Below, in pieces: positions 1 to 9,755 of a stretch of DNA of 64,000 bases (positions within the stretch are counted from its first letter, which is position 1; each line of letters starts with the position of its first letter). Origin of the DNA: Pantoea septica (GTDB lineage Bacteria > Pseudomonadota > Gammaproteobacteria > Enterobacterales > Enterobacteriaceae); NCBI RefSeq assembly GCF_002095575.1, contig NZ_MLJJ01000004.1, forward strand, positions 100,059 to 164,058. Direction: 5' to 3'. Below the pieces are notes generated by a model, which did no database searches, had not been told where the DNA came from, and saw only the letters and a program-made list of their open reading frames with translations. Both the position numbers and the translations under genes were made by a program.

Positions 1-13
1 GGGCGGTGAGTAA
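1..13 (+). CDS. cysN: Possible 3' end of cysN (partial)
   Basis: The first bases hold two candidate stop codons just before cysC, TGA at 7-9 and TAA at 11-13. The TAA would overlap the cysC start as TAATG. In Enterobacterales cysN (ATP sulfurylase large subunit) lies directly upstream of cysC. Too little sequence is present to choose the frame, so this rests on context only. Confidence 0.3.
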
Positions 14-618
14 TGGCGCAGCACGATGAAAACGTGGTGTGGCACGATCATCCGGTGACGCGCGAGGCGCGCGAGCGGCAGCACGGCCATCAGGGCGCGG
101 TGCTGTGGTTCACGGGGTTGTCCGGCTCCGGTAAATCGACGGTGGCCGGCGCGCTGGAGCAGGCGCTGCACCGGCTCGGCGTCAGTACCTATTTGCTTGA
201 CGGCGACAACGTGCGCCACGGTCTTTGCCGCGATCTGGGCTTTAGCGACGCGGATCGGAAAGAGAATATCCGCCGCGTCGGCGAAGTGGCGAAGCTGATG
301 GTGGATGCGGGGCTGGTGGTGCTTACCGCCTTTATCTCGCCGCACCGCGCCGAGCGGCAGATGGTGCGTGATATGCTGCCAGCGGGACGCTTTATTGAAG
401 TGTTCGTCGATACGCCGCTGGCCATCTGCGAGGCACGCGACCCTAAGGGGTTATATCGCAAGGCACGCGCGGGCGAGCTGAAGAACTTTACGGGCATCGA
501 CGCCGTTTACGAAGCGCCGTCTGAGGCGGAAATTCATCTCAACGGTGAGCAACCAGTGAGAGAGCTGGAAGCGGAGATGTTGATGCAGCTCAGCGCGCGC
601 CATATTATCCGCTCCTGA
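13..618 (+). CDS. cysC: Adenylyl-sulfate (APS) kinase CysC
   Basis: CysC phosphorylates adenosine 5'-phosphosulfate with ATP to give PAPS, the second activation step of cytoplasmic sulfate assimilation. The 201-residue protein has the P-loop GLSGSGKST at residues 35-43. It also has the APS-kinase signatures DGDNVRHGL and [10 protein letters not shown], the latter holding the serine that is phosphorylated in the E. coli enzyme. Length and sequence match E. coli CysC closely. The ATG at 13 overlaps a candidate cysN stop, as expected for a cysDNC operon. In E. coli the next gene is ygbE; here ygbE lies 43 kb away beyond a flagellar island. Confidence 0.98.
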   Translation: MAQHDENVVWHDHPVTREARERQHGHQGAVLWFTGLSGSGKSTVAGALEQALHRLGVSTYLLDGDNVRHGLCRDLGFSDADRKENIRRVGEVAKLMVDAGLVVLTAFISPHRAERQMVRDMLPAGRFIEVFVDTPLAICEARDPKGLYRKARAGELKNFTGIDAVYEAPSEAEIHLNGEQPVRELEAEMLMQLSARHIIRS

Positions 619-630
619 ATGGCAGGAGCG
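610..630. terminator. Hairpin at the cysC / flgN convergent junction
   Basis: A perfect 8-bp inverted repeat, CGCTCCTG (610-617) and CAGGAGCG (623-630), has a 5-base loop and overlaps the cysC stop codon. It sits between convergent cysC and flgN, where a bidirectional terminator would be useful. No T-run follows on either strand, so its strength is doubtful. Confidence 0.4.
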
Positions 631-644
631 GCAGTGGTTAAGGG

Positions 645-1088
645 TCAGGCCGTAATATTGTAAGCCCGACCCGCGCCGGGCTGCATGGTTTTCCCTTTTT
701 GACCGTATAGCGACAGGCCAGCCCCTGCCTTATCAACGGCGCTGCGAAAACCAGCAGCGTTGTTCATCTGTTTTTGCAGCAGTTCACCGTTTTGCCGGTT
801 AAGATCGTCGCTCGCTTTTACCTGCTGCACGATCTGTTGCCAGCACTGTGACAGCACCGCATGCCCATCGTAAGGTGTCGCCAGGCTCAGCTCCTGCTCC
901 AGCCGCCTGCGTTGCTCGTCATAGTGAGCGATAGTCGCCAGCAGGCGGCTTTTATGATCGGAAATAATTTGCAGCGACACCGGATTCACTTTCAGCGCGC
1001 TAAGTTGCTTGTTCTCTTCCTGCAAAATGGGCTGCAGTTTTTGCAGCGCCTCGATCAGTTGGGTAAGAAGGGTATGTAACTTGTTCAT
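645..1088 (-). CDS. flgN: Flagellar export chaperone FlgN
   Basis: FlgN is the cytoplasmic chaperone of the hook-filament junction proteins FlgK and FlgL and delivers them to the export gate. The 147-residue protein is largely helical and rich in Gln, Leu and charged residues (for example LIEALQKLQPILQEENKQL), as in the FlgN family, and has the usual length. It is the last gene of a minus-strand flgA-flgM-flgN group that diverges from flgB, the same arrangement as in E. coli. Identification rests on sequence character plus this context. Confidence 0.9.
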   Translation of the reverse strand: MNKLHTLLTQLIEALQKLQPILQEENKQLSALKVNPVSLQIISDHKSRLLATIAHYDEQRRRLEQELSLATPYDGHAVLSQCWQQIVQQVKASDDLNRQNGELLQKQMNNAAGFRSAVDKAGAGLSLYGQKGKTMQPGAGRAYNITA

Positions 1089-1110
1089 GATTTACGTTAA
1101 TTCAATCTGA

Positions 1111-1407
1111 CTATCGGCCCGTCTCAATCACATGACGTACCAGCTTGCCGGCAATGTCGTGACTGTCGATGTGATACTCGCCCGCAGCCAGTGCCTGCTG
1201 GATAGCCGTAACGCGATGCATATCGACATCGTTGGTGTCACGGCTGGCAATTTTCTGTGCCGTTTCGCTGATATGGACGCTGGTCACCGAGCGGCTGCAG
1301 GGTTTCTGGCCATTCACCGAAGCGGCAGGCGTTTTCGCTGCGAAGGTTTCACGCTCAAAGGCAGTTGGCGAAACAGCTTGTGTCGCTAGTGTCCCCTCAA
1401 TACTCAT
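1111..1407 (-). CDS. flgM: Anti-sigma-28 factor FlgM
   Basis: FlgM binds and inhibits the flagellar sigma factor FliA until the hook is complete, then is secreted through the flagellum. The start chosen is the ATG at 1407, giving 98 residues beginning MSIEGT, close to the 97 residues of E. coli FlgM (MSIDRT). A GAGGTG ribosome site precedes it. The frame extends 11 codons upstream, but that start would be longer than the family. The C-terminal half (VDMHRVTAIQQALAAGEYHID) carries the sigma-binding helices. Its target fliA lies in the same island at 14385. Confidence 0.93.
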   Translation of the reverse strand: MSIEGTLATQAVSPTAFERETFAAKTPAASVNGQKPCSRSVTSVHISETAQKIASRDTNDVDMHRVTAIQQALAAGEYHIDSHDIAGKLVRHVIETGR

Positions 1408-1473
1408 ATTACACCTCAATCTGTTTTTTCTTGCCGTCATCTCTTAATAACGGTGCGGCCAAAAAAACTAAAA

Positions 1474-2196
1474 TTATCTTTGCTCACTTATTCTTACCGC
1501 GCCGTCGGCACTTATGATGCCGCTGACAATCCGACCCGATTTCATTCTGACCTTGAGCGGATGGCCTGCCGCTGCGTTAGCCATTGCTTTACCCTGAGCG
1601 CGAATCTCAAACCCTGCGCCGCTACTGATGACGTCGACACTTTTTCCCGTCACCGCCAGCCATTGCTGGCGAAGCTGGTTTTTTACCAGCAGGTCACCCG
1701 CTTGCAGTATGCGAGTAGGTATCGCGTCAATAACCGACTCGTTAGTAAAGATCGTCGCTGACGGCACATGACTGAGCGATCCCCTGAACGGGCGAATATC
1801 CCGCTCCGTGATGCGCTGGCCCGCCTGTAACGCACGGGTGGTGATCCAGTAGCTTCCCTCAGCCTCTACGCGAATCTGTATAAAAGTGCGCCGGGTCCCG
1901 CACTGTGCCAGGACGGTGCGATTGCCTGTCAGGCGAATGCTTTCAGGCACCTTAAGCGCGGGGGTCGCGCAGAGGCCCGCCATTTTTTCGGCCGGCGTGA
2001 GCAGCGTAGCGTGCTGCTGTACAGCGTCGCCATATTTCTGCTTTGCACGCGCGGCTAATACCTGATCTATTTTTTCGTTAATCATCTTACTGACTGAGTC
2101 CGTTTTGGCCGATAAAGCCACTGCGGGAGAGGAGGAGAATAGAAATAGAAAGCATATAATGCATCGCTTAATTTCATGCATCGCGTAAGAGACCAT
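1474..2196 (-). CDS. flgA: Flagellar P-ring assembly chaperone FlgA
   Basis: FlgA is a periplasmic chaperone needed to polymerise FlgI into the P ring. The 240-residue protein has an N-terminal signal peptide (hydrophobic run CIICFLFLFSSSPAVALSA, about residues 12-30). The C-terminal half is of the SAF/FlgA type, with ITERDIRPFRGSL and LLVKNQLRQQWLAV. It diverges from flgB, as in E. coli. A second ATG five codons in (2181) is an alternative start; neither has a strong ribosome site. Confidence 0.92.
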   Translation of the reverse strand: MVSYAMHEIKRCIICFLFLFSSSPAVALSAKTDSVSKMINEKIDQVLAARAKQKYGDAVQQHATLLTPAEKMAGLCATPALKVPESIRLTGNRTVLAQCGTRRTFIQIRVEAEGSYWITTRALQAGQRITERDIRPFRGSLSHVPSATIFTNESVIDAIPTRILQAGDLLVKNQLRQQWLAVTGKSVDVISSGAGFEIRAQGKAMANAAAGHPLKVRMKSGRIVSGIISADGAVRISEQR

Positions 2197-2428
2197 TTTT
2201 CACTGCTGGAGGGTAACAGGAGAAGTATTATACGTTAAACAAACAGCAGGGAAATTGTTTAAATGCGCACAGGTGTGACTCTATTTAGGGCGTTTAGTTT
2301 TGCTGCAGCGAGATTGAGTTATTAACTTGCAATATGCGCCAGGAATTGTCGGCTGCTTATGTTTTTATATTTCGTACTCTCCCTCTAAACTCCCTGGCTA
2401 TATATCCTTATTTGTCAGCGGAAAAACT
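2197..2428. promoter_or_regulatory. flgA / flgB divergent intergenic region
   Basis: These 232 bases separate the minus-strand flgAMN group from the plus-strand flgB operon. They are AT-rich and must carry both promoters. In E. coli this region is activated by FlhDC. I could not pick out a convincing FlhDC box or sigma-70 core by eye, so the assignment is by position only. Confidence 0.5.
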
Positions 2429-2839
2429 ATGATCGACAGGCTTGATAACGAGCTGAGGTTTCAGCAGCAGGCGCTTAATTTGCTTGATCGGAGACAGGAA
2501 GTCCTGGCATCAAATATTGCGAATGCCGATACGCCAGGTTATCTGGCTCGCGATATCGATTTTAGCAAATCTTTAAAAACTGCCCTGATGCGGCAACATG
2601 ATAATAATTCGCTCACATTGAATTTAACGTCTGGTCGCCATATCAGCGCGCAGGCTAAAGGCGTTAATCATGAAGCGCTTCTTTATCGTATTCCCGATCA
2701 GCCCAGCGCCGATGGCAATACGGTGGACATGGATCGCGAACGCGTTAACTTCGCAGATAACAGCGTTAAATACCAGTCGAGCCTGACGTTTCTCGGGTCA
2801 CAAATCAAAAGCATGATGAGCGTGATTAATCAGGGGTAA
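2429..2839 (+). CDS. flgB: Flagellar proximal rod protein FlgB
   Basis: FlgB forms part of the proximal rod that crosses the periplasm. The start chosen is the ATG at 2429, giving 136 residues (138 in E. coli). The frame is open for another 34 codons upstream, but that sequence does not look like FlgB. The rod signature [19 protein letters not shown] appears near residue 27, and the C-terminal helix has the heptad pattern common to axial proteins. First gene of the flgBCDEFGHIJ run. Confidence 0.95.
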   Translation: MIDRLDNELRFQQQALNLLDRRQEVLASNIANADTPGYLARDIDFSKSLKTALMRQHDNNSLTLNLTSGRHISAQAKGVNHEALLYRIPDQPSADGNTVDMDRERVNFADNSVKYQSSLTFLGSQIKSMMSVINQG

Positions 2840-2847
2840 AAAGCGTT

Positions 2848-3252
2848 ATGTCACTTTTCAGTATCTTTCATATTGCCGGATCGGCAATGCAGGCGCAGTC
2901 ACAGCGCCTTAACGTTAGCGCCAGCAATATGGCCAATGCTGATAGCGTCGCTGGGCCAGATATGCAGCCTTATCGTGCACGCCAGGTTATTTTTCGCACA
3001 GAGAGCCAAAACGACGAAGCGATTGGAGGCGTGCGCGTAACGGATGTTGTCGAGAGCACCGCGCCAGATCGTCTGGTCTACGAGCCGGGCAATCCGCTGG
3101 CCGACGATAAAGGTTATATCCGTAAGCCCAATGTGGATGTCGTGGGGGAAATGGTCAATACCCTTTCCGCTTCTCGCAGCTATCAGGCGAATGTGGATGT
3201 CATGAATACAGCCAAAACGCTGATGTTAAAAACGCTGACGCTGGGTCAATAA
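2848..3252 (+). CDS. flgC: Flagellar proximal rod protein FlgC
   Basis: FlgC is a proximal rod subunit. The 134 residues equal the E. coli length. The N-terminal axial motif ([18 protein letters not shown]) and C-terminal motif ([12 protein letters not shown], then [13 protein letters not shown]) are nearly identical to E. coli FlgC. It starts 8 bases after the flgB stop, consistent with operon translation. Confidence 0.97.
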   Translation: MSLFSIFHIAGSAMQAQSQRLNVSASNMANADSVAGPDMQPYRARQVIFRTESQNDEAIGGVRVTDVVESTAPDRLVYEPGNPLADDKGYIRKPNVDVVGEMVNTLSASRSYQANVDVMNTAKTLMLKTLTLGQ

Positions 3253-3263
3253 GGATAATAAAC

Positions 3264-3944
3264 ATGGCCGTTTCTCCGGTAATGAATTCAGGCACAGCAA
3301 GATCGGTTTCTGACAGCAGCGGTGGTGGCAACAGCATTAATGATATTACCAATAATTTCATGACGCTGCTGGTGGCGCAGATGCAGAATCAGGACCCCAC
3401 CAACCCAATGGATAATAACCAGCTCACTTCGCAGCTGGCGCAGCTGAATACCGCGTCGGGCATTCAGCAGCTGAATACCACCCTGAACAGTGTCGGTACG
3501 CTGGTCACCAGTATGCAGCAGATGAACGCCGCAGACTGGGTAGGTCGTACGGTTCTGATTGACGGTAAACCCGTGGTTTCTACCGCGGACGAGGGCAATA
3601 AAGAGTTTGGCCTTTCGCTGAATCGCGATGCTGAAAAGATCACCGTAACGTTAACTGACAGTGAAGGTAACGCCTATACCGCGCAGCTGAAAGACGTCAA
3701 AGCCGGGGTTCACAAATACGCCCTTGACGATCTCACCGATTTTCAGCCCAGCGATCCGAGGGAACAGGCAGATACCCGCTTCGATGTCTCCTTTAGCGCG
3801 GAAAACAGCGACGGTGACGTTCCAGACATTACTGCGCTTAAAAAAGCGCGGGTGGACAGCGTCTCCTTTACCCAGTCAGGCGCCGTGCTGCAGCTGGGCG
3901 TCGACGGGACGGCTGCCCTGGGCGACATCTACATGATCGAATGA
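3264..3944 (+). CDS. flgD: Flagellar hook cap / assembly protein FlgD
   Basis: FlgD is the scaffold cap that directs hook polymerisation and is discarded once the hook is finished. The 226-residue protein has the conserved N-terminal segment FMTLLVAQMQNQDPTNPMDNN (residues 33-53) that defines the family. A beta-rich tudor/Fn3-like C-terminal half follows, ending in GDIYMIE. It lies between flgC and flgE as in other enterics. Confidence 0.96.
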   Translation: MAVSPVMNSGTARSVSDSSGGGNSINDITNNFMTLLVAQMQNQDPTNPMDNNQLTSQLAQLNTASGIQQLNTTLNSVGTLVTSMQQMNAADWVGRTVLIDGKPVVSTADEGNKEFGLSLNRDAEKITVTLTDSEGNAYTAQLKDVKAGVHKYALDDLTDFQPSDPREQADTRFDVSFSAENSDGDVPDITALKKARVDSVSFTQSGAVLQLGVDGTAALGDIYMIE

Positions 3945-3980
3945 TTTTTCTTTTATCTAACTCAACACCAGGAAATTTTC

Positions 3981-5207
3981 ATGAGCTTTTCACAGGGTCT
4001 CAGTGGGTTAAGTGCCGCCTCGCAGGCGCTTGATGTCGTCGGCAATAATATTGCCAACTCCCAAACCGTTGGATTTAAGTCCGGCTCTATCGCTTTTGCA
4101 GACGTGTTTGCTGGTTCCCAGATCGGCATGGGCGTTCAGGTTGCTGGCGTCAATCAGAACTTCAGCGACGGTGTACTGGGCGCAGGCAGCAGCGCTCTCG
4201 ATATGGGTATCCAGGGGAACGGCTTTTTTCGTCTGACTGACGACGCTGGCCGCGTCTTCTATAGCCGCAACGGGCAGTTTCAGAAAGACGCTAACGGCTA
4301 CATCATCAACAACCAGGGCATGTTTCTCAACGGCTATCAGGCGACCGGCACGCCGCCCGCTATTCAGCCCGGCGCGTCTGTTGGGCCCATCCAGATCCCT
4401 GGCGGTGAGATGATGGCGCGCGCTTCAGATGCCGGCACCCTCAACGGCAATCTGGATTCAGGAAGCGAAGCGATCGATCAGACTGAACATCCCTTCGATC
4501 CGGCCGACGGCAAAAGCTATAGCTCGGTCGTTCAGGTAGAGGCTTACGATAGCCTGGGTAATCAGCACACCGTCAATGTTTACTACGTGAAAACCGGTGA
4601 CAACAGCTGGAAGGTCTATAGCAACGACGCTACAGCACCCTCCACCGATGGTAACGGCAAGGCGCTTTATCAGGAAGCTGATCTGAACTTTGACTCTTCC
4701 GGTCAGCTGGTGACCAATCCGGCATCGCTGGCAATACAGAGTGCTGCTTATAAAGGCGGCGAGCCGCTGGATTTCGCGCTGGACCTGTCTGGCACCACTC
4801 AGCAGGCGACTGAAACCTCCATGAATTCGCCGACCACGACAGGCTATGCGCCCGGCCAGATGACCGGCTACACCGTGGGTGATAATGGCCAGATCATCGC
4901 TTCCTACAGCAACGGCGAACAGCAGCTGCTGGGCCAGGTCGTTCTGAGCAACTTCGCTAATCCAGGTGGCCTGGATCCAAAAGGCAACAACTGCTGGCAG
5001 GAAAGCCCCGCCTCAGGCCAGCCGGTAACCGGTATTTCCGGCACGGGTAACCTGGGCACGCTTTACGGCAACAGGCTTGAAGCCTCAAACGTTGATTTGA
5101 GCCAACAGATGGTCAACATGATCGTTTATCAGCGTAATTATCAGTCCAATTCTCAAACCATCAAAACCCAGTCTGAAATCATGCAAACGCTGGTTAACCT
5201 GGGGTAA
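3981..5207 (+). CDS. flgE: Flagellar hook protein FlgE
   Basis: FlgE is the structural subunit of the hook, the universal joint between motor and filament. The 408-residue protein has the axial N-terminus (GLSAASQALDVVGNNIANSQT) and the conserved hook signature IQGNGFFRL. Its C-terminal helix is LSQQMVNMIVYQRNYQSNSQT. Length is near the E. coli value of about 400. There is a single cysteine at residue 338 (NNCWQE), where hydrophobic residues are usual; axial proteins normally avoid cysteine. Confidence 0.97.
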   Translation: MSFSQGLSGLSAASQALDVVGNNIANSQTVGFKSGSIAFADVFAGSQIGMGVQVAGVNQNFSDGVLGAGSSALDMGIQGNGFFRLTDDAGRVFYSRNGQFQKDANGYIINNQGMFLNGYQATGTPPAIQPGASVGPIQIPGGEMMARASDAGTLNGNLDSGSEAIDQTEHPFDPADGKSYSSVVQVEAYDSLGNQHTVNVYYVKTGDNSWKVYSNDATAPSTDGNGKALYQEADLNFDSSGQLVTNPASLAIQSAAYKGGEPLDFALDLSGTTQQATETSMNSPTTTGYAPGQMTGYTVGDNGQIIASYSNGEQQLLGQVVLSNFANPGGLDPKGNNCWQESPASGQPVTGISGTGNLGTLYGNRLEASNVDLSQQMVNMIVYQRNYQSNSQTIKTQSEIMQTLVNLG

Positions 5208-5216
5208 TGGGCTGAT

Positions 5217-5963
5217 ATGGATCGCGCGATTTATACCGCAATGGGCGCGGCGAATGCCGCGCTTAATCGACAGGCGGTTACGGCCAATAACCTGGCCAAC
5301 GCCTCGACAAACGGCTTTCGTGCTCAGCTGACCGCGACGCGCGCCGTGCCTGTCGAAGGGCCGACGCTGCAAACGCGAACGCTGGTGGCAGAGTCGACGC
5401 CTTACAGCGATGAGAGCATGGGGCCGGTTATGCAGACAGGGCGGCCGCTGGACGTTGCGCTCCCGCAGGATGGCTGGCTGGCGGTACAGCGGGCGGATGG
5501 CAGCGAAGGCTATACCCGCAACGGCAATATCGAAGTCGACAGTGAGGGCATGCTACGGGTTGGCGGGCTGCCGCTGATCGGTGACGGCGGTCCTCTGAAT
5601 GCGCCGCCGCAGGCGCAGCTCACTATCGCGCCAGATGGTTCCATCACGGCGCGCGGCGCGGGCGATGAACCCTCTGCGCTGGCGCAGATTGGCCAGATAA
5701 AGATGGTCAAAGCGAACATGCGGACGCTTCGCCGCGGTGACGATGGCCTTTTTCTGGTGGCGGATAGCGCTGCGAATCCGGTGCTGCCGCGCGAGCCAGC
5801 CCTGCGTCTGGCGCCTGGCGCCATTGAGGGCAGCAATGTCAGTCCGGTGAAGTCAATGGTGGATATGATCGCCAACGCCCGCAGCTTTGATATGCAGATG
5901 AAAGTCATCACCACCGTCGATGAAAACGCCAATAGTGCTAACCAGTTACTGAGCGCCACCTAA
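5217..5963 (+). CDS. flgF: Flagellar proximal rod protein FlgF
   Basis: FlgF is a rod subunit placed between the proximal and distal rod. The 248-residue protein begins [19 protein letters not shown] with the axial motif [18 protein letters not shown]. It ends with the rod helix [22 protein letters not shown] (described from residue 207 on). Cysteine is absent. It follows flgE by 9 bases and precedes flgG, the standard order. Confidence 0.96.
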   Translation: MDRAIYTAMGAANAALNRQAVTANNLANASTNGFRAQLTATRAVPVEGPTLQTRTLVAESTPYSDESMGPVMQTGRPLDVALPQDGWLAVQRADGSEGYTRNGNIEVDSEGMLRVGGLPLIGDGGPLNAPPQAQLTIAPDGSITARGAGDEPSALAQIGQIKMVKANMRTLRRGDDGLFLVADSAANPVLPREPALRLAPGAIEGSNVSPVKSMVDMIANARSFDMQMKVITTVDENANSANQLLSAT

Positions 5964-5983
5964 AGGCGCCGCAGGAGAATTTT

Positions 5984-6766
5984 ATGATCCGCTCGTTATG
6001 GATTGCCAAGACAGGTTTAGAAGCGCAGCAGACCAATATGGATGTGATATCCAATAACCTCGCGAACGTCAGCACCAATGGTTTTAAGCGTCAGCGGGCC
6101 GTATTCGAGGATCTGCTTTATCAAACGCTACGCCAGCCGGGTGCGCAGTCGTCAGAGCAAACCACCATCCCCTCAGGTTTGCAGCTGGGGACCGGCGTAA
6201 GGCCGGTAGCGACGGAACGCATTCATAGCCAGGGCAGCCTGACCCAAACCAATAACAGTAAAGATGTCGCGATAGAAGGCGGCGGTTTCGTTCAGGTGTT
6301 ATTGCCTGATGGGACGACAGGGTATACCCGCGATGGATCATTCCAGTTTGATCAGAACGGGCAGCTGGTCACCTCCAGCGGTTATCCCATCCAGCCGGCC
6401 ATTACCATCCCTCAGGATGCGCAGACGCTGACGATCGGCAATGACGGCCTCGTCAGCGTAACGGTACCGGGCCAGACGGCGCCGCAGCAGGTTGGTCAGC
6501 TAACGCTGGCGACATTTATCAACGAATCGGGTCTGGAGAGTATCGGTGAAAACCTTTATCGCGAAACCCAGGCATCGGGCGCACCGAATGAAACGACGCC
6601 TGGGCTAAACGGTGCCGGTACGCTGAAACAGGGCTATGTAGAAACCTCCAACGTTAATGTGGCGGAAGAACTGGTCAATATGATCCAGACGCAGCGCGCC
6701 TATGAGATTAACAGTAAAGCCGTTTCGACTTCCGACCAGATGCTACAGCGTCTGACGCAACTTTAA
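5984..6766 (+). CDS. flgG: Flagellar distal rod protein FlgG
   Basis: FlgG builds the distal rod. The 260 residues equal the E. coli length. The N-terminus [20 protein letters not shown] and the motif [19 protein letters not shown] are diagnostic. The C-terminus carries [22 protein letters not shown], the axial signature. A GCAGGAGAA ribosome site precedes the ATG. Confidence 0.97.
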   Translation: MIRSLWIAKTGLEAQQTNMDVISNNLANVSTNGFKRQRAVFEDLLYQTLRQPGAQSSEQTTIPSGLQLGTGVRPVATERIHSQGSLTQTNNSKDVAIEGGGFVQVLLPDGTTGYTRDGSFQFDQNGQLVTSSGYPIQPAITIPQDAQTLTIGNDGLVSVTVPGQTAPQQVGQLTLATFINESGLESIGENLYRETQASGAPNETTPGLNGAGTLKQGYVETSNVNVAEELVNMIQTQRAYEINSKAVSTSDQMLQRLTQL

Positions 6767-6831
6767 ACCTGGCGGCATTGCTGGCGCTATCTGCAGCGCT
6801 GGCATCCGCGACCACTATTTCAGAAAGAGAA

Positions 6832-7548
6832 ATGAAACCTTCAACCTCGCGCCAGGTGACTATGCATGCCGTTGCGGCAATAACAGTTACCCTCTCGTGC
6901 CTCATGGCTGGCTGTAGCTATATCCCGCATAAGCCGCTGGTTTCGGGCGCGACCACGGCTACGCCTGCTCCAGCCGTACCGACAGCGGTAAACGGCTCAA
7001 TTTTTCAGGCGGGACAGGCAATGAACTACGGTTACCAGCCGATGTTTGAAGATCGCCGTCCGCGCAATATCGGCGACACCCTGACCATCGTGCTTCAGGA
7101 AAACGTCAGCGCCAGTAAAAGTTCATCCGCTAACGCCTCGCGCGATAGCTCTACCGGCCTTACCTTCAGCGCCATGCCGCGCTTTTTGTCTGGTCTGTTC
7201 GGCGGCGATAAGGCGAATACTGAAATATCAGGCAAAAACGACTTCGGCGGCAAAGGCGGCGCAGCCGCGAAGAATACGTTCAGCGGCACCATTACCGTCA
7301 CCGTGCGGCAGGTGCTGGAAAACGGCAACCTGAGCGTCGTGGGTGAAAAGCAAATTGCCATCAATCAGGGGACGGAATTCATCCGCTTCTCCGGCATTGT
7401 CAACCCGCGCACCATTAGCGGCAGTAACACCGTGGTCTCGACGCAGGTTGCAGACGCTCGCATTGAATATGTTGGCAACGGTTATATCAACGAAGCACAG
7501 CAGATGGGCTGGTTACAACGCTTCTTCCTTACGCTTTCTCCTTTTTAA
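6832..7548 (+). CDS. flgH: Flagellar L-ring lipoprotein FlgH
   Basis: FlgH forms the outer-membrane L ring, the bushing around the rod. The start chosen is the ATG at 6832, giving 238 residues (232 in E. coli). The frame is open 18 codons upstream from 6778. A lipoprotein signal peptide ends in the lipobox LMAGC, with Cys28 the expected lipidated residue. The family signature [20 protein letters not shown] follows, and the C-terminus [18 protein letters not shown] matches E. coli. Confidence 0.96.
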   Translation: MKPSTSRQVTMHAVAAITVTLSCLMAGCSYIPHKPLVSGATTATPAPAVPTAVNGSIFQAGQAMNYGYQPMFEDRRPRNIGDTLTIVLQENVSASKSSSANASRDSSTGLTFSAMPRFLSGLFGGDKANTEISGKNDFGGKGGAAAKNTFSGTITVTVRQVLENGNLSVVGEKQIAINQGTEFIRFSGIVNPRTISGSNTVVSTQVADARIEYVGNGYINEAQQMGWLQRFFLTLSPF

Positions 7549-7558
7549 CTGACCCTAT

Positions 7559-8674
7559 ATGAAAGATTACATTTTGATAGCCAGCCTGATGTTGATGAGC
7601 ATCGCCAGCTGCCTGGGGAGCCAGGCACACGCCGAGCGCATTCGTGACCTGGCCACTATTCAGGGCGTAAGAAGCAATACCCTGATGGGCTATGGGTTGG
7701 TGGTAGGGCTGGATGGGACGGGTGACCAGACCATGCAGACCCCCTTCACCACGCAAAGTCTGAACAATATGTTGTCGCAGCTCGGGATTACCGTTCCACC
7801 GGGAACCAATATGCAGCTCAAAAACGTGGCGGCGGTCATGGTAACGGCGGAGCTTCCTCCTTTTGCGCGCAGCGGTGAGAAAATTGACGTTGTTGTCTCT
7901 TCAATGGGTAACGCCAAAAGCCTTCGCGGCGGGACACTGTTAATGACGCCGCTTAAAGGGAGCGACAATCAGATTTATGCGCTGGCGCAGGGAAATCTGT
8001 TGATGGCGGGCGCAGGGGCGCAGGCAGGCGGCAGTCGGGTTCAGGTCAATCAGCTAAACGGCGCGCGTATTACGGGCGGCGCCACGGTAGAGCGGGAAGT
8101 CCCTGCCAGTTTCAACAATCAGCCTGTGCTCAGGCTCCAGCTCAATGAGCAGGATTTTAGTATCGCTCAACAGATCAGCGATGAGATCAACCGCCACTTT
8201 GGCGGCGGAACGGCGCTGGCAGAAGATGCGCGTGTTATCCGGCTGAATGCCCCGTTGAACAGCGCAGACCGCGTGCGCTTTCTCGCTAATTTGCAAAATC
8301 TCTCTATACGACGCGGCCCAATGGAAGCGAAGGTCATTATTAACGCGCGTACCGGCTCAGTGGTGATGAATAAACATGTCACCCTGGATGCCTGCGCCGT
8401 TGCGCAGGGCGATCTGATGGTAGAAGTGACCCGCACCAACCAGGTCAGCCAGCCAGACACGCCGCTGGCGGGCGGTGAAACCGCTGTGGTGCCCAACACC
8501 GATATCTCCGTCAGAGAGCAGGGCGGTTCGCTGCAGCAGGTCCGTACCAGCGCCGACTTAAATAATGTTATCAGAGCACTCAATGGCCTGGGCGCTACGC
8601 CCAACGATTTGATGTCGATTTTGCAGTCGATGAAAAATGCCGGTTGTCTGCACGCAAGCCTGGAGATTAACTAA
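7559..8674 (+). CDS. flgI: Flagellar P-ring protein FlgI
   Basis: FlgI forms the periplasmic P ring around the distal rod. The 371-residue precursor has a cleavable signal peptide ending about residue 25 (QAHA before ERIRD). The conserved N-terminus [20 protein letters not shown] follows. Two cysteines in the mature protein (DACAVAQG and NAGCLHAS) match the disulfide known in Salmonella FlgI. Its stop overlaps the flgJ start by one base (TAATG). Confidence 0.97.
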   Translation: MKDYILIASLMLMSIASCLGSQAHAERIRDLATIQGVRSNTLMGYGLVVGLDGTGDQTMQTPFTTQSLNNMLSQLGITVPPGTNMQLKNVAAVMVTAELPPFARSGEKIDVVVSSMGNAKSLRGGTLLMTPLKGSDNQIYALAQGNLLMAGAGAQAGGSRVQVNQLNGARITGGATVEREVPASFNNQPVLRLQLNEQDFSIAQQISDEINRHFGGGTALAEDARVIRLNAPLNSADRVRFLANLQNLSIRRGPMEAKVIINARTGSVVMNKHVTLDACAVAQGDLMVEVTRTNQVSQPDTPLAGGETAVVPNTDISVREQGGSLQQVRTSADLNNVIRALNGLGATPNDLMSILQSMKNAGCLHASLEIN

Positions 8675-9648
8675 TGGCGGAAAGCATGAATAATATCGGT
8701 GCGGCTTTTGACAGCCGCTCACTGGACGCGCTTAAGCGGGTAGCAAAAAGCGATCGGCAGGCGGGGCTGAAAGGCGCAGCGAAGCAGATGGAAGCTGTCT
8801 TTGTCCAGATGATGCTGAAAAGTATGCGTGACGCGACGCCGAAAGAGGGGCTTTTCTCCAGCCAGCAGAGTGAAATGTTTACGTCAATGCTGGATCAGCA
8901 GCTGGCACAGAACATTGCCAGCAAAGGCACGCTGGGTTTTGCCGGGATGATGCTTAAATCGCTGGGTGCCGAAGAAGCGAAGCAGGCCCCCGCGCCACAG
9001 GCGCTCGTCCAGACGGCGGTGGCGACGGATATCCGTCTGCCAGCGAAGCGTCCACTGCTGACTGCGCCGCTCTATTCTCTCCAGGCGCCAGCACCGATAA
9101 AGGATGCGGAGGCCGTTCGACCAACAACATCGACAGGCCCGGTTTTAAATAATGCTAACTTTATCGCCAGTTTGTCGGGGCCTGCTATTGCGGCATCGAA
9201 AAAAAGTGGAGTACCGCATCAGCTCATTATTGCGCAGGCGGCACTGGAGTCGGGATGGGGCAATCGCGAAATTCCCACGCAGGACGGCAGACGCAGCCAT
9301 AATCTGTTTGGCATTAAGGCGACTCCTGACTGGCAGGGGGAAACCACAGAAATCACCACCACTGAATATATTAACGGCGTAGCCAAAAAGGTTAAGGCGG
9401 CGTTTCGCGTTTATCAATCTTATGCCGAAGGGCTTGCTGATTATGCTGCACTGATAGCGCGCAGTCCGCGCTATCAGAAGGTCGCAGCAGCAAAAACGCC
9501 TGAGAGCGGAGCGCATGCGCTTCAGGCGGGCGGCTATGCCACCGATCCAAATTATGCGAACAAGTTAATTAATATTATCCAGCAAGTAAAAAATCGTGTT
9601 GATAACGCCGCCTCAGCCTATAAAAACGATCTTTCTTCTCTTTTTTAA
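8674..9648 (+). CDS. flgJ: Rod-cap peptidoglycan hydrolase FlgJ
   Basis: FlgJ caps the growing rod and cuts a hole in the peptidoglycan. The 324-residue protein has the rod-binding N-terminal domain (KGAAKQMEAVFVQMMLKSMRD, then LDQQLAQNIA). A variable Ala/Pro-rich linker spans about residues 105-155. The C-terminal glucosaminidase domain has AQAALESGWGNREI, with the predicted catalytic Glu192. Length is slightly above E. coli (313). Translationally coupled to flgI. Confidence 0.97.
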   Translation: MAESMNNIGAAFDSRSLDALKRVAKSDRQAGLKGAAKQMEAVFVQMMLKSMRDATPKEGLFSSQQSEMFTSMLDQQLAQNIASKGTLGFAGMMLKSLGAEEAKQAPAPQALVQTAVATDIRLPAKRPLLTAPLYSLQAPAPIKDAEAVRPTTSTGPVLNNANFIASLSGPAIAASKKSGVPHQLIIAQAALESGWGNREIPTQDGRRSHNLFGIKATPDWQGETTEITTTEYINGVAKKVKAAFRVYQSYAEGLADYAALIARSPRYQKVAAAKTPESGAHALQAGGYATDPNYANKLINIIQQVKNRVDNAASAYKNDLSSLF

Positions 9649-9755
9649 TGAATTTTTTTTCAGAATATTCTTGTCCAACCGATATGAATAGATAAGTACG
9701 CCCAATTTGTTCAGAGCGCCTGAAACGGCAAGACACAACATAATAAGTGGTGGTT